A stretch of DNA of 64,000 nt from CBDCWT01 sp965223305 (GTDB lineage Bacteria; Planctomycetota; Planctomycetia; Pirellulales; Pirellulaceae): assembly GCA_965223305.1 (NCBI GenBank), contig CBDCWT010000081.1:62001-126000 (forward strand). Reading direction: 5' to 3'. A program made the translations under genes and the position numbers. This document shows positions 8,676-16,893 of the stretch, piece after piece (the first letter of the stretch is position 1; the number at the start of each line of letters is the position of its first letter). Below the pieces are notes generated by a model. That model ran no database searches and was not told where the DNA came from. It saw only the letters and a program-made list of their open reading frames with translations.

Positions 8676-9901
8676 TGGTCGTATTCCTGGACCTCGATCC
8701 CCACCCGCTTCATCCGCGCTAGCCACTTCTGCCGGGCCAAGCGGCGCATGTCGTCGATCGTGTCAGATTCGTCGACAATCTCGCTGCCGACCAATGTTTC
8801 GACGACATCTTCCAGCGTCAGGATGCCCTCCATGCCGCCGTGCTCGTCCACCACCAACGTGATGTGAGCGCGGTTGTCGAGCACATTTTCCAGGACCTTG
8901 CTGAGCGGAGTGCGCTCGTCGATACCCCTAATTTCACGTTTGAGATCGCGAAGTTTTGCCTTTCCCTCGGTGCGGTGTTGGCTGAGCAGCAGGTCGGTCT
9001 TCAAGACAAACCCCGTGACTTCATCCTGGTTGGCGGCAAATACGGGGATGCGGCTGAAGTTGATTTCCGGATGCTGCTGCAACACGTCGTTCACGGTTGC
9101 GTCTTGCTGGAGCGCGAACACCACCGTTCGTGGGGTCATGATGTCTTCGGCGCACAACTCTGGAAAACGCAGCAGGTTGCTCAAGATCCTTGATTCCGTA
9201 CGATCGAGCTGGCCTGCCGCCGCGCCGATGTCGACCATGGCAGTGAATTCATCGCGACTAAAGCGATGGCCGCTCCCGCCGGCTGCAAGCCACTTGGTGA
9301 TCAATTCCGAGATCAGAATCAGTGGATACAGTATCCAAATCAGTAGCTGCACGAACCGGCTCGTAATCGGTGCCAAGCCGCGCCAGTAAACGGCACCCAG
9401 GGTCTTCGGAATGATCTCTGAAAGGAAGAGGATCAGCAACGTCAGCACCGCCATCGCGATACCAACGGAGTCGGCGCCGTAGTAAGCTGCCGCTTCAGCT
9501 CCCGCACCGCCGGCACCCACGGTATGGGCGATCGTGTTGAGGGTCAGAATTGCCGCCAGCGATCGGTCGATGTTGGTCCTGATGCTGCCCAACCGTGCCG
9601 CCTGCCGCTCTTTTCCGCTGTTGTGCAGGTTGGCGATGTAGGAAGGCGAAACGCTAAGCACCACTGCTTCGGCGACGGAACACAAGAAAGAGAAAAGCAG
9701 CGCGATCGTCGCGTAGACGATCATCATCACCAGGTGTTGTGGCTGGCCCTGCTGATCCGCCGGGATATCACCGGTCGGTCCGCCGGCCGCAAGAGCTGAC
9801 ACACATATAATCAGCCCACAGCCACCTAGGCAGATGGCGGCTCGAATGTAGCGTGCCCGGGTCAGCCGGAATCGCAATGCCTTTGTACCGTCCAAGTGCA
9901 A
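8672..9901 (-). CDS. CNNM/DUF21 membrane protein with CBS pair (CorC/HlyC-like)
   Basis: A 409-residue integral membrane protein. After a first hydrophobic segment (about 19-42) comes a DUF21/CNNM domain with three more membrane segments (about 55-200) containing SEIIPKTLGAVYW, a family signature. A Bateman module of two CBS domains follows (about 255-385), with VVDEHGGMEGILTLEDVVETLVG as its typical end. The C-terminal CorC/HlyC domain usual in bacterial homologues is missing; the protein stops about 25 residues after the CBS pair. Family members are implicated in Mg2+/Co2+ transport or its control. Its start lies four bases after the stop of the upstream lipoprotein gene, so they form an operon. 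Its stop sits inside an intergenic repeat, which may explain the short C-terminus. Confidence 0.9.
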   Translation of the reverse strand: MHLDGTKALRFRLTRARYIRAAICLGGCGLIICVSALAAGGPTGDIPADQQGQPQHLVMMIVYATIALLFSFLCSVAEAVVLSVSPSYIANLHNSGKERQAARLGSIRTNIDRSLAAILTLNTIAHTVGAGGAGAEAAAYYGADSVGIAMAVLTLLILFLSEIIPKTLGAVYWRGLAPITSRFVQLLIWILYPLILISELITKWLAAGGSGHRFSRDEFTAMVDIGAAAGQLDRTESRILSNLLRFPELCAEDIMTPRTVVFALQQDATVNDVLQQHPEINFSRIPVFAANQDEVTGFVLKTDLLLSQHRTEGKAKLRDLKREIRGIDERTPLSKVLENVLDNRAHITLVVDEHGGMEGILTLEDVVETLVGSEIVDESDTIDDMRRLARQKWLARMKRVGIEVQEYDH

Positions 9902-9905
9902 TCGG

Positions 9906-10514
9906 TTACCTAGTTCCCGAGCCCACCCTGGCGCGATGCATCGATCCGTGAGAGAACAATTGAGCTACTCCACTGTAGCTGCTCTTGAGCTGGCCGGCCA
10001 GTTGCTGGATCGCGGCAATGATCTCGGGCTGGCTGCCAAACTGCAGCAGTTGTTGTGTATTGGCGCGCAGCTGCGCGACTAGCATTTCGAGTGGTTGTGC
10101 CGTGGTGTCGTTGACGAGCCCTACGGATTTGGCTGCAGTCATCGCTGCATCCCATGGCCGCAGTGACTCCATGATCGCTTGCGCCTTCTGTACTGTAACA
10201 TGCGCCGGGTCACGCGCATTCAGCTCGGCGGCACGAGTCACGATCGAGTTGACGGTGGCACTCAGCTGTACAAACTCCGGCGGCAGCAGACCGGTGTTCT
10301 GAGCGGGTGCGGTTCCCGAGCCGAGCCCCGACAACCCCACTAGCTGCATGGCACGACGGAATGAGAATGCAGGGGCTTGGTCTTGCTGACTGGGGGCTGC
10401 CGTCAGCGGCTCGCTTGCGGCCGGAGCTGGCGACATCAGCGGCAGCCCACTGCCGCCCGATTTGCAGCCAAGGCACAGCGCCAGTGAAATTGTGACCATC
10501 AGCTTCTTGGACAT
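9906..10514 (-). CDS. putative lipoprotein of unknown function
   Basis: A 202-residue protein beginning with a lipoprotein signal: MSKKLMVTISLAL then the lipobox LGC with Cys17, followed by a flexible Gly/Ser/Pro/Ala stretch to about residue 50. The rest (about 75-190) is predicted by eye to be mostly helical, with alternating Ala, Leu, Gln and Asn, for example LEMLVAQLRANTQQLLQFG. No known domain was recognised. It is four bases upstream of the CNNM/CBS gene, so it may be an envelope partner of that membrane protein; this is inference from position only. Confidence 0.7.
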   Translation of the reverse strand: MSKKLMVTISLALCLGCKSGGSGLPLMSPAPAASEPLTAAPSQQDQAPAFSFRRAMQLVGLSGLGSGTAPAQNTGLLPPEFVQLSATVNSIVTRAAELNARDPAHVTVQKAQAIMESLRPWDAAMTAAKSVGLVNDTTAQPLEMLVAQLRANTQQLLQFGSQPEIIAAIQQLAGQLKSSYSGVAQLFSHGSMHRARVGSGTR

Positions 10515-10704
10515 CCGGCAGTGCTCCCCAGATCAAAACCACGGTTCAGTCGCCTTCTGAGATGATCGGCACGTGAGGCGGTCAGAAAGAAGCGCAGAAT
10601 CGTCAGCACGAGGAAAATCGGTATTTCAGCAGATCTCAGCTTTGCGCAGTTTAGCTGTCCTTCACAGTCCTTTAGGTCCCTGCGTCGTTCGTCCATTCCC
10701 GCTC

Positions 10705-12099
10705 CTACCCCAATTCGAATCCGGCGCGGCGCGGTCTCGATCTGCGGGTGTTGGCCTCTTGGTCACCTACGAATTGCTCGCTGTCAGGATCCCATTGCAG
10801 GCGACGACCGAGTTCTCGAACCAGGTTTGCCAAGTGGCAGACGGTCGCCGTCCGATGCCCTACCTCGACGGGCGCGTTGGGAACCGAACGCGCGCGGACA
10901 GACTCGAGCCAATTGGCGAGATGTGGCCGGGCTACGTGGCCGGCTCCGAGCCAACGAGCTTGCTCTTGCGGATCTATTTGCGGTGCCAGGTCAGCCGGCT
11001 CGGTACGAAAGCGGTTACGACTCATGAACAGCTTACCGCGTTCGCCATGAAAGACGATCTCTTGCGCAGTGGGATCGAAACTCAGCACTGTACCGTTGGC
11101 GTAGCGCATCGATAGCGGACAGAAGCGGGCGGAGTCGAGCCGCTTGTCGCCAACCGTGCCCAACGGTGGAGTCTTGTCGTGCCACTGATCGTCGATGTAC
11201 CTGCCTTGGGAGCGTAACACCTCGGGCTCGAGCCAGATCTCCACCGGCCCGGTGTGGTCCGCACCCAACGCATACTGCACCATATCGATGCTGTGAGCTC
11301 CCCAGTTTGTCACTAGGTGTCCCGAATAGCTGCGAAAGAGGTCCCAGCCTCTCCAAGTCAGGTAGCCGAACTTGAAAGCGTCCTTGATCCACAACCGATG
11401 GTTGTACGGTCGCAGCTCCGTGGGCCCACAAAAGAACTGCCAGTTCATGCCGTCCGGTACGGATTCCTCTGGATAACTCCCGTCGTACGTCATCGGACCA
11501 GGAAAGTTTGGTACCCGTACGAGCGAAACCCGACCCAACCCTCCTTGGCGGATGAACTCGCAGCCAACTTGGTTGACCCGCATCGTCCGCTGCTGGCTGC
11601 CGACCTGTACGACGCGCTGGTTTTGCTCGGCCGCCTGCACCATCGTGCGGCCTTCGGCGATCGTTAACGACAGGGGCTTCTCACAGTAGACGTCCATTCC
11701 GGCCTGGCAGGCCAAAACCATCGCCTGCGCGTGATGATGGTCTGGCGTGGCGACTAGCACCGCGTCCAACGACTCCCGATCGAGCATCCTCCGGTAGTCT
11801 TGGTACACCGAGCAGGACTGGGCGTCGCCCTCTGCGAATCGTGCCAGCGGCGCGGTGAAACTTCCCACGGGGTGCCGGGTGTTCGCGACATTGTCCAACG
11901 AACAATCGCAGAGTGATACGACGCGCGCGGTCTCAGGCAGATTGGCGATCAGGTACTTGCCGCGGACGCCACATCCGATGAGTCCAACTCGAATCTGGTC
12001 GTTTGCGCCCGCGACCAGTCCAGCTGGCACGAGATATGGTATCGACGAACCGGCTACTGCTTTGCAGAACGTCCGGCGGTTCGATCGTGTTGTTCGCAT
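10705..12099 (-). CDS. Gfo/Idh/MocA-family oxidoreductase, Tat-exported
   Basis: A 464-residue NAD(P)-dependent oxidoreductase-like protein. The ATG at 12099 is preferred over the GTG at 12111 because GGAG lies six bases in front. The leader has NRRTFCKAVAG, a twin-arginine type signal common in planctomycete members. Then comes a Rossmann motif IRVGLIGCGVRGKYL, the family's DAVLVATPDHHHAQ, and CEKPLSLTIAEGR with the usual EKP lysine. The second half matches the C-terminal Gfo/Idh/MocA domain, with NWGAHSIDMVQYALG supplying the conserved D/H pair. Such proteins oxidise or reduce sugars and inositols; the exported planctomycete type has no assigned substrate here. It stands alone between a repeat-containing spacer and the lipoprotein gene. 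Confidence 0.9.
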   Translation of the reverse strand: MRTTRSNRRTFCKAVAGSSIPYLVPAGLVAGANDQIRVGLIGCGVRGKYLIANLPETARVVSLCDCSLDNVANTRHPVGSFTAPLARFAEGDAQSCSVYQDYRRMLDRESLDAVLVATPDHHHAQAMVLACQAGMDVYCEKPLSLTIAEGRTMVQAAEQNQRVVQVGSQQRTMRVNQVGCEFIRQGGLGRVSLVRVPNFPGPMTYDGSYPEESVPDGMNWQFFCGPTELRPYNHRLWIKDAFKFGYLTWRGWDLFRSYSGHLVTNWGAHSIDMVQYALGADHTGPVEIWLEPEVLRSQGRYIDDQWHDKTPPLGTVGDKRLDSARFCPLSMRYANGTVLSFDPTAQEIVFHGERGKLFMSRNRFRTEPADLAPQIDPQEQARWLGAGHVARPHLANWLESVRARSVPNAPVEVGHRTATVCHLANLVRELGRRLQWDPDSEQFVGDQEANTRRSRPRRAGFELG

Positions 12100-12180
12100 G
12101 GCCTTCTCCACTGAGGGTAGCGATCCCCATTGAAACGTCTTGGGCAGCCCCTGTCCAACAGAGGAGGAGTTCGGCGCTAA

Positions 12181-12355
12181 CCCGGATTATTCATGAGCGA
12201 TCTACTGCGAGGTCGTAAGTCCATCCGTGGCTTCGTCATGCTTCACAATTCTCCCTCGACGTATTGCTTCAATACGCCTGCGGAAGAATTGCTCGCCTTC
12301 CTTGCCACGAACGTACTTACAACCCTCTCGCGACGATCTTCATGAATAATCCGGG
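12181..12355 (+). mobile_element. 174-bp MITE family, copy 2 (175 bp)
   Basis: Same element and orientation as copy 1, with one extra C in the right arm (AACCCTCTCG). Flanked by CTAA at 12177-12180 and 12356-12359. It sits between the Gfo/Idh/MocA start and the collagen-like gene end. Confidence 0.9.
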
Positions 12356-12392
12356 CTAAGGGTGAGCTCGGTCGAGCCTCCCTACTGCGGGC

Positions 12393-13883
12393 TCAGAGAT
12401 CGTCACTCTGCCGCACGACTGTGGCGGTGACCTCGATGCCACCCTGCATGATCCAAGCTGACACGGAGAAGCCGACAATGCTGTTCACAGCTCCGGGGTC
12501 GACCCTGATGACAAGGTAGCCATCACTGCTGACATACTGGCTGATCGCCGCGCCGCCGGCATAGTCGTTTGTCGTTGGCTTGAGAATCGTCCTGTTGTAG
12601 AGAAATCCGGCCACGTCTCCATTGATCACTTGACCAGACAGGTAGTTGAATCCTTCGACGGAAATGCGGTAGATCGGCAGCTGGTCACGCAGGTTGGTCT
12701 TAACGTGAATCGGATCGCGATCCCCCGTATTCAGGTCACTCCAGGTCAAGAAGTCCCGTTGGACCAAGCTGCCGCTCTGCTCGATCGCAACCTGATCCCA
12801 AGCCCAACCGTTGCAAGTCTGTAGTTCGCCGGACTGGTACGCGACCGTGCCGATGGCACCGGGGTTACAAGGCAGCTCGCTCGAAGAGACGAGCCGCAGC
12901 TGCCCGACCTGTGCTGTCCCATCCACCAGTAGGTTGCCCGCGACGTCCACATTCTGAGTGAGGTTGAGATCCCCAGTAATCGTACCGCCGGTCAACGGCA
13001 GACCGACGTCATCTCCATCGGCAACATCGCCGGGTATGCCGAGGAGGTCGGTCCAATCGGTGGTCTGAGAATGCAGCTCGGCGATCTCCGCAGTGTTGCG
13101 GTTGATCTGGGTAACCAGCTCCAACCCACCCGCCTTGAGCCCCCCGTCGAGCTCTAACGCAGCAGTCTCAACCAGCCGCAGGATCTCTTCATCGGTTCTG
13201 GCTTCGGCGTCGGATCCGGGTGGACCCTGGGGACCAGGTGGACCGGACAGACCACGGGGACCATCCTCGCCGGGCGGTCCGGCGGGTCCCGTTTCACCCG
13301 GTGGCCCCTCCGGTCCCGGCAAGCCTTGAGGTCCGGGGGCGCCTGACTGCCCGCGTGGCCCAACCGGACCGGCTGGACCAGGAGTGCCGTCCTGTCCCGC
13401 CGGGCCAGGTAGACCGGGTTCTCCACGAGGTCCGGCGGCACCAGGTAAGCCATCCACGCCGGCTGCGCCCTGTGCTCCAGGGGGACCGGTAAGGCCCTGC
13501 GGTCCAGGGGGACCTGGTGGCCCGGCGACACCTGCTGGACCCGACCTGGACAGGAAGATCCGCGCCGGTCCGGCGCCATATTCGGACAGATAGTTGATCC
13601 CCGCCAAGGCATCGGTCGAGGACAGGAACCCGTCGCCTGTAACATCCACGAAGTACTCGACCGGCCCCTCGCCATCAGCGAGTTCCCGCGGTCCGTGTTG
13701 GTTTAGGTCGTTGATCACGACCAGCGGGTCCATGGCGGAAATGAAGCCGTTGTTGTCGGCATCGAGCGGCTCGATCTGATTCTGCCACGGGAGTTCGGCG
13801 GCGAGCAGCCAACGACGCTCCAAGGACTCGAGCAACGGTCGCCTCTGCCGGCGACGTAGCGACGGACGACGTTTCTTGATCAT
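12393..13883 (-). CDS. collagen-like surface protein with LEPR-XLL leader and dockerin
   Basis: A 496-residue protein. From ATG 13883 it begins with a very basic stretch and then LESLERRWLLAAE, the planctomycete LEPR-XLL motif found at the N-terminus of large exported proteins. Two calcium-loop modules follow (PLDADNNGFISAMDP and DVTGDGFLSSTDA), i.e. a dockerin placed near the N-terminus rather than the usual C-terminus. Next are 37 uninterrupted Gly-X-Y triplets (roughly residues 118-228) rich in GPP, GPQ and GLP, a collagen-like triple-helix segment. A helical linker and a beta-rich tail complete it. Bacterial collagen-like proteins form trimeric fibres, so this is probably a trimeric extracellular stalk, calcium-bound at its base. 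The codons of the Gly-X-Y region are not perfect repeats, so it is unlikely to be a recent slippage product. Confidence 0.85.
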   Translation of the reverse strand: MIKKRRPSLRRRQRRPLLESLERRWLLAAELPWQNQIEPLDADNNGFISAMDPLVVINDLNQHGPRELADGEGPVEYFVDVTGDGFLSSTDALAGINYLSEYGAGPARIFLSRSGPAGVAGPPGPPGPQGLTGPPGAQGAAGVDGLPGAAGPRGEPGLPGPAGQDGTPGPAGPVGPRGQSGAPGPQGLPGPEGPPGETGPAGPPGEDGPRGLSGPPGPQGPPGSDAEARTDEEILRLVETAALELDGGLKAGGLELVTQINRNTAEIAELHSQTTDWTDLLGIPGDVADGDDVGLPLTGGTITGDLNLTQNVDVAGNLLVDGTAQVGQLRLVSSSELPCNPGAIGTVAYQSGELQTCNGWAWDQVAIEQSGSLVQRDFLTWSDLNTGDRDPIHVKTNLRDQLPIYRISVEGFNYLSGQVINGDVAGFLYNRTILKPTTNDYAGGAAISQYVSSDGYLVIRVDPGAVNSIVGFSVSAWIMQGGIEVTATVVRQSDDL

Positions 13884-14011
13884 CAAATGAGCTCTTGCTG
13901 GGAGTTGAAGAAGACTGTGACGTTCTGTCCGTCCTGTCGGAAAGCAGAACTTCTGAAGTTGTGCCATTGCCTCGATCGTAAGTTTCGAAGTTGCGCGCTT
14001 AGCTCCATCGG

Positions 14012-14079
14012 AACCCGAAGCGTAAGCGAGGGAATAACTTATGATGGCACATCAACTCCCCTCGCTGACGCTTCGGGTT
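14012..14079. repeat. inverted repeat 'C' around GAAGCGTAAGCGAGGG
   Basis: Left arm AACCCGAAGCGTAAGCGAGGG and right arm CCCTCGCTGACGCTTCGGGTT are almost perfectly complementary over 21 bases, with a 25-base loop. A shorter relative lies at 50924-50983. The rest of 13884-14330 shows no gene. Confidence 0.8.
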
Positions 14080-14330
14080 ATGAAACACGCGGCGAATTCG
14101 CCAGTCTGTACCCGCCAAGCGGAACGAGGCTGCGGGATCGCGACTGGTAGACCCGGAACAAGTCTGAGAACACCTAGACACGATGCAATCAGCAGACTCG
14201 TCTTTATCTCACCATGAACCACCGCTGGGTTGCTTCAAGCGTGTTTTTGGCGAAACGGACCGCCGGCGGCAAACGCTGTAGCGGTTGTAGGGAAAGCAGG
14301 GATTACCCGCCCTTGAGTTAGTGGGTGTTT

Positions 14331-14526
14331 TCGTCTTTCTTTCACTCTCCCCTCGGGGAGAGTCGGCCCAAAGGGCCGGTGAGGGGGGAGCCGTCCCCGG
14401 ACGCTACGCGTCGGTTTCGCTGGGGAACCGTGGGCTAACGCCGGCTAACGCCCAGCGGCTGATTTGGAGCGTAGCCGAACTCGCCAGAGTTTGGCGGACT
14501 GTATGAAGCGTAAAAGCTGCACGACC
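14331..14526 (-). repeat. intergenic repeat 'A', copy 2 (reverse orientation)
   Basis: The reverse complement of the block at 3668-3899, including the CTCTCCCC/GGGGAGAG hairpin, the GTTAGCC segment (here with a 10-base internal duplication GGCTAACGCC) and the GCAGCTTTTACGC end. Confidence 0.8.
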
Positions 14527-14695
14527 TTTAAGATGGGGACAAACTTGTCGTGCCGGGCGCTCGAGGAGAGGCTTGAAGCTCCGCCACATTTTTGTCCCAA
14601 TGTCTCTCGCAGTCAAAGCGCATTAAGACAGGGAGATTACTGACCCTCGCTAGCGAACCGCGCAGCATCCCGTTCACGCGCCAGGAGTAGTTCCC

Positions 14696-15499
14696 TTGAA
14701 AGTCACCGGTATCAACATCTATCCGATCAAAGCCACCACGGCGGTGGCCTTGCAGGCAGCCGAGGTTCGACCGCGCGGTCTGGCTGGCGATCGGCGGTGG
14801 GTGATCGTCGATGAACAAGGCCAGTTCCTTTCTCAACGCGGTCGCGCCCAGCTGGCGCTCGTCAAAGCTGCGTTGCAGCCCGCCGGCGGGCTGCTCATCG
14901 AGGCTCCGGATGCATCGCCATTGGCTGTCGACCAGCCTTCGGCAGGCTCGCGAATCACAGTGACCGTTTGGAGCGACACGATTGACGCCGCCGACGCCGG
15001 TGACGAAGCGGCAGCCTGGTTTTCCACTTTGATGGGCAGCCCCTGTCGCCTCGCCTTCATGGATGGGCTTGCGCGGCGTGCGGCAGCTGGTACCGAGGGC
15101 GGCGAGTTTGATCAGGTCAGTTTCGCGGATGCCATGCCTGTGCTGCTGTGTAGCCAAGCGTCACTGATCGATCTGAACCGGCGAATCAGCTTGCCAGTGC
15201 CTATGTCCCGTTTTCGGCCCAATTTGGTCATCGACGGCGACGAAGCCTGGAACGAAGACGATTGGACCGGCGTGCGCATCGGAGACGTTGAGTTCAAAGT
15301 CACTCACCCGTGCGTCCGCTGTGTGGTCACGACGACAGACCAAGAGACCGGCGAGCGGAGTCCCGACAGGGAACCGCTGAAGACTCTGGCTGCTTTTCGA
15401 AGCGGCCCGGACGGTGTGCTTTTTGGCCAGAACCTCCTGCCCCGCAATGGTGGCACCGTCCGTGTCGGTGATCCGGTAAGCGTATTGGATCGGAAGTGA
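14696..15499 (+). CDS. MOSC-domain protein (YcbX/mARC-like)
   Basis: A 267-residue protein with an N-terminal beta-barrel domain (MOSC_N: VTGINIYPIKATTAV and GDRRWVIVDEQGQFLSQR) and a C-terminal MOSC domain (about 115-265). The MOSC cysteine that binds molybdenum cofactor in relatives is visible in THPCVRCVVTTTDQETGER. Family members hold the sulfurated or Cys-bound cofactor and reduce N-hydroxylated compounds with an electron-transfer partner. No fused ferredoxin domain is present, so a separate redox partner is expected. The start is TTG at 14696, supported by AGGAG eight bases upstream. It converges on the ThuA gene with only 22 bases between the stops. Confidence 0.9.
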   Translation: MKVTGINIYPIKATTAVALQAAEVRPRGLAGDRRWVIVDEQGQFLSQRGRAQLALVKAALQPAGGLLIEAPDASPLAVDQPSAGSRITVTVWSDTIDAADAGDEAAAWFSTLMGSPCRLAFMDGLARRAAAGTEGGEFDQVSFADAMPVLLCSQASLIDLNRRISLPVPMSRFRPNLVIDGDEAWNEDDWTGVRIGDVEFKVTHPCVRCVVTTTDQETGERSPDREPLKTLAAFRSGPDGVLFGQNLLPRNGGTVRVGDPVSVLDRK

Positions 15500-15521
15500 T
15501 AGGCCAGCGCTGGCTCGGCCA

Positions 15522-16487
15522 CTATCCACCGAACGGTCGTTGACTGACCTCGTCCCGTGTGGGGAAATCTTGAGGAATCGCCTGCGTCACTTTTCCAGTC
15601 GCCGCCCATTCGGTGCCGCGCTGCAGAGTGACAATGAACCCGACACACTCTTGCGAGTAGTCAGCGTGGCCCATCGGCGTGTGAAAGACCCTTCCTTTGC
15701 CGTAGTCGATGGTCAAGATCATCGGTTCGTGGCGGCCCGTTCCCCGCTGTGACTCGGCGGAGAAAGCCGTGGCCAGTACCCGCATGTTCTCTGCCGGGCC
15801 ACGTAGCCGGTCGTACAGCTCATCCTGGGCATGCAACCAGGCAGCCGGCATCCCCTTGACGATGGGGTGTTCCGGCTCGCGTACCACGATCTGGAACGGG
15901 TGTTGCGGTCCATGCGACCCGCCAGTACCCGACGAAGTGTCCCGGACCTGCCTGCCCGCCGAGTTAAAATAGACATACGGGCCGCTCTTTTCATTACGGT
16001 CATCCCAGCCGCCCAATCCGATCATTCGATTGAACTCCCGCCATGCGCCGAACGAGTTGTTGGCGGCGTGGACGATGACGAGGCCACCGCCTTCTTGGAC
16101 ATAGTCCACCAGCGCTTGCTGCGTTTCCCGCGGCCAGGGAGCGGCGCGCCAGCCAAAATTGGAGATGACGACATCGTACTTCGAGAAAGCTGGCCGGAAG
16201 TTTGGGTCAGCCACGGGGTCCGGCGTGGCCTCGGTGGAAACGCCGGGTAGCGGATACTCCTTCAACAAGTCCTCACCCTGCCAGGTGTACTTCGTGCGGG
16301 CAACGTCGACTGAAAAGAGTCCTGTCTCCTCCAAGTAGTGCTTCATCATGAACGTTGTCTTGGGCCACATCGCGTGGTTGTTCTGTCCATCGATAATGAG
16401 AGCCCGCTGTTTCGGCTGTGCGCTTGCCGCCAAACACAAAGCGAGAATCCACAGGAACGTACCGCTTAGTACCACTCGCCGGTGCAT
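15522..16487 (-). CDS. ThuA-like protein, exported
   Basis: A 321-residue protein from the ATG at 16487 (an ATG directly upstream at 16490 is equally possible; GGAGG lies just in front). A signal peptide spans about residues 1-24 (VVLSGTFLWILALCLAASA). The remainder is a ThuA-like glutamine-amidotransferase-fold domain: RALIIDGQNNHAMWPKTT at the start, YDVVISNFGWRAAPWP, VDYVQEGGGLVIVHAANNSFGAW and GRVFHTPMGHADYS near the end. ThuA domains are frequent in planctomycetes and are linked to sugar use, but their reaction is uncertain. No sugar-transport gene adjoins it. Confidence 0.88.
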   Translation of the reverse strand: MHRRVVLSGTFLWILALCLAASAQPKQRALIIDGQNNHAMWPKTTFMMKHYLEETGLFSVDVARTKYTWQGEDLLKEYPLPGVSTEATPDPVADPNFRPAFSKYDVVISNFGWRAAPWPRETQQALVDYVQEGGGLVIVHAANNSFGAWREFNRMIGLGGWDDRNEKSGPYVYFNSAGRQVRDTSSGTGGSHGPQHPFQIVVREPEHPIVKGMPAAWLHAQDELYDRLRGPAENMRVLATAFSAESQRGTGRHEPMILTIDYGKGRVFHTPMGHADYSQECVGFIVTLQRGTEWAATGKVTQAIPQDFPTRDEVSQRPFGG

Positions 16488-16530
16488 CATACTCCTCCGC
16501 GTAAACAGCTGTCGTTTGTCGAATGCAAAT

Positions 16531-16672
16531 GTAGTAGCACGCTCCGTGTACCGTTTCAAAGTAGTAGGCACACTCCGTGTGCCGTCACCCGTGAGGCCAT
16601 CTCAAAAAGCGGACGGCACGCGGAGCGTGCCTGCTACTATGGCGGACGGCATGACGGAAGTGTTGCCTGCTA
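16531..16672. repeat. array of 'CACGGAGTGTGCC' hairpin repeats 'D'
   Basis: Several inverted and direct copies of a short palindromic unit of type GGCACnCGGAGnGTGCC followed by TGCTACTAT. After the MITE the array continues at 16851-16890. Further copies lie at 23634-23698, 39691-39720 and 53265-53296. All are intergenic. Confidence 0.8.
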
Positions 16673-16676
16673 CTAT

Positions 16677-16850
16677 CCCGGATTATTCATGAGCGATCTG
16701 CTGCGAGGTCGTAAGTCCATCCGTGGCTTCGTCATGCTTCACAATTCTCCCTCGACGTATTGCTTCAATACGCCTGCGGAAGAATTGCTCGCCTTCCTTG
16801 CCACGAACGTACTTACAACCTCTCGCCACGATCTTCATGAATAATCCGGG
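16677..16850 (+). mobile_element. 174-bp MITE, copy 3
   Basis: Inserted inside repeat array 'D'. Flanked by CTAT at 16673-16676 and 16851-16854. Removing the element and one CTAT restores GCCTGCTACTATGGCGGACG, the unit seen intact at 16630-16650, so the empty site can be read directly. Confidence 0.92.
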
Positions 16851-16893
16851 CTATGGCGGACGGCACGCGGAGCGTGCCTGCTACTATGACTGT

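Noticed and set aside
13093..13593. Plus-strand Pro/Gly-rich open frames
   Set aside because: They are the mirror of the collagen-like Gly-X-Y region on the minus strand.
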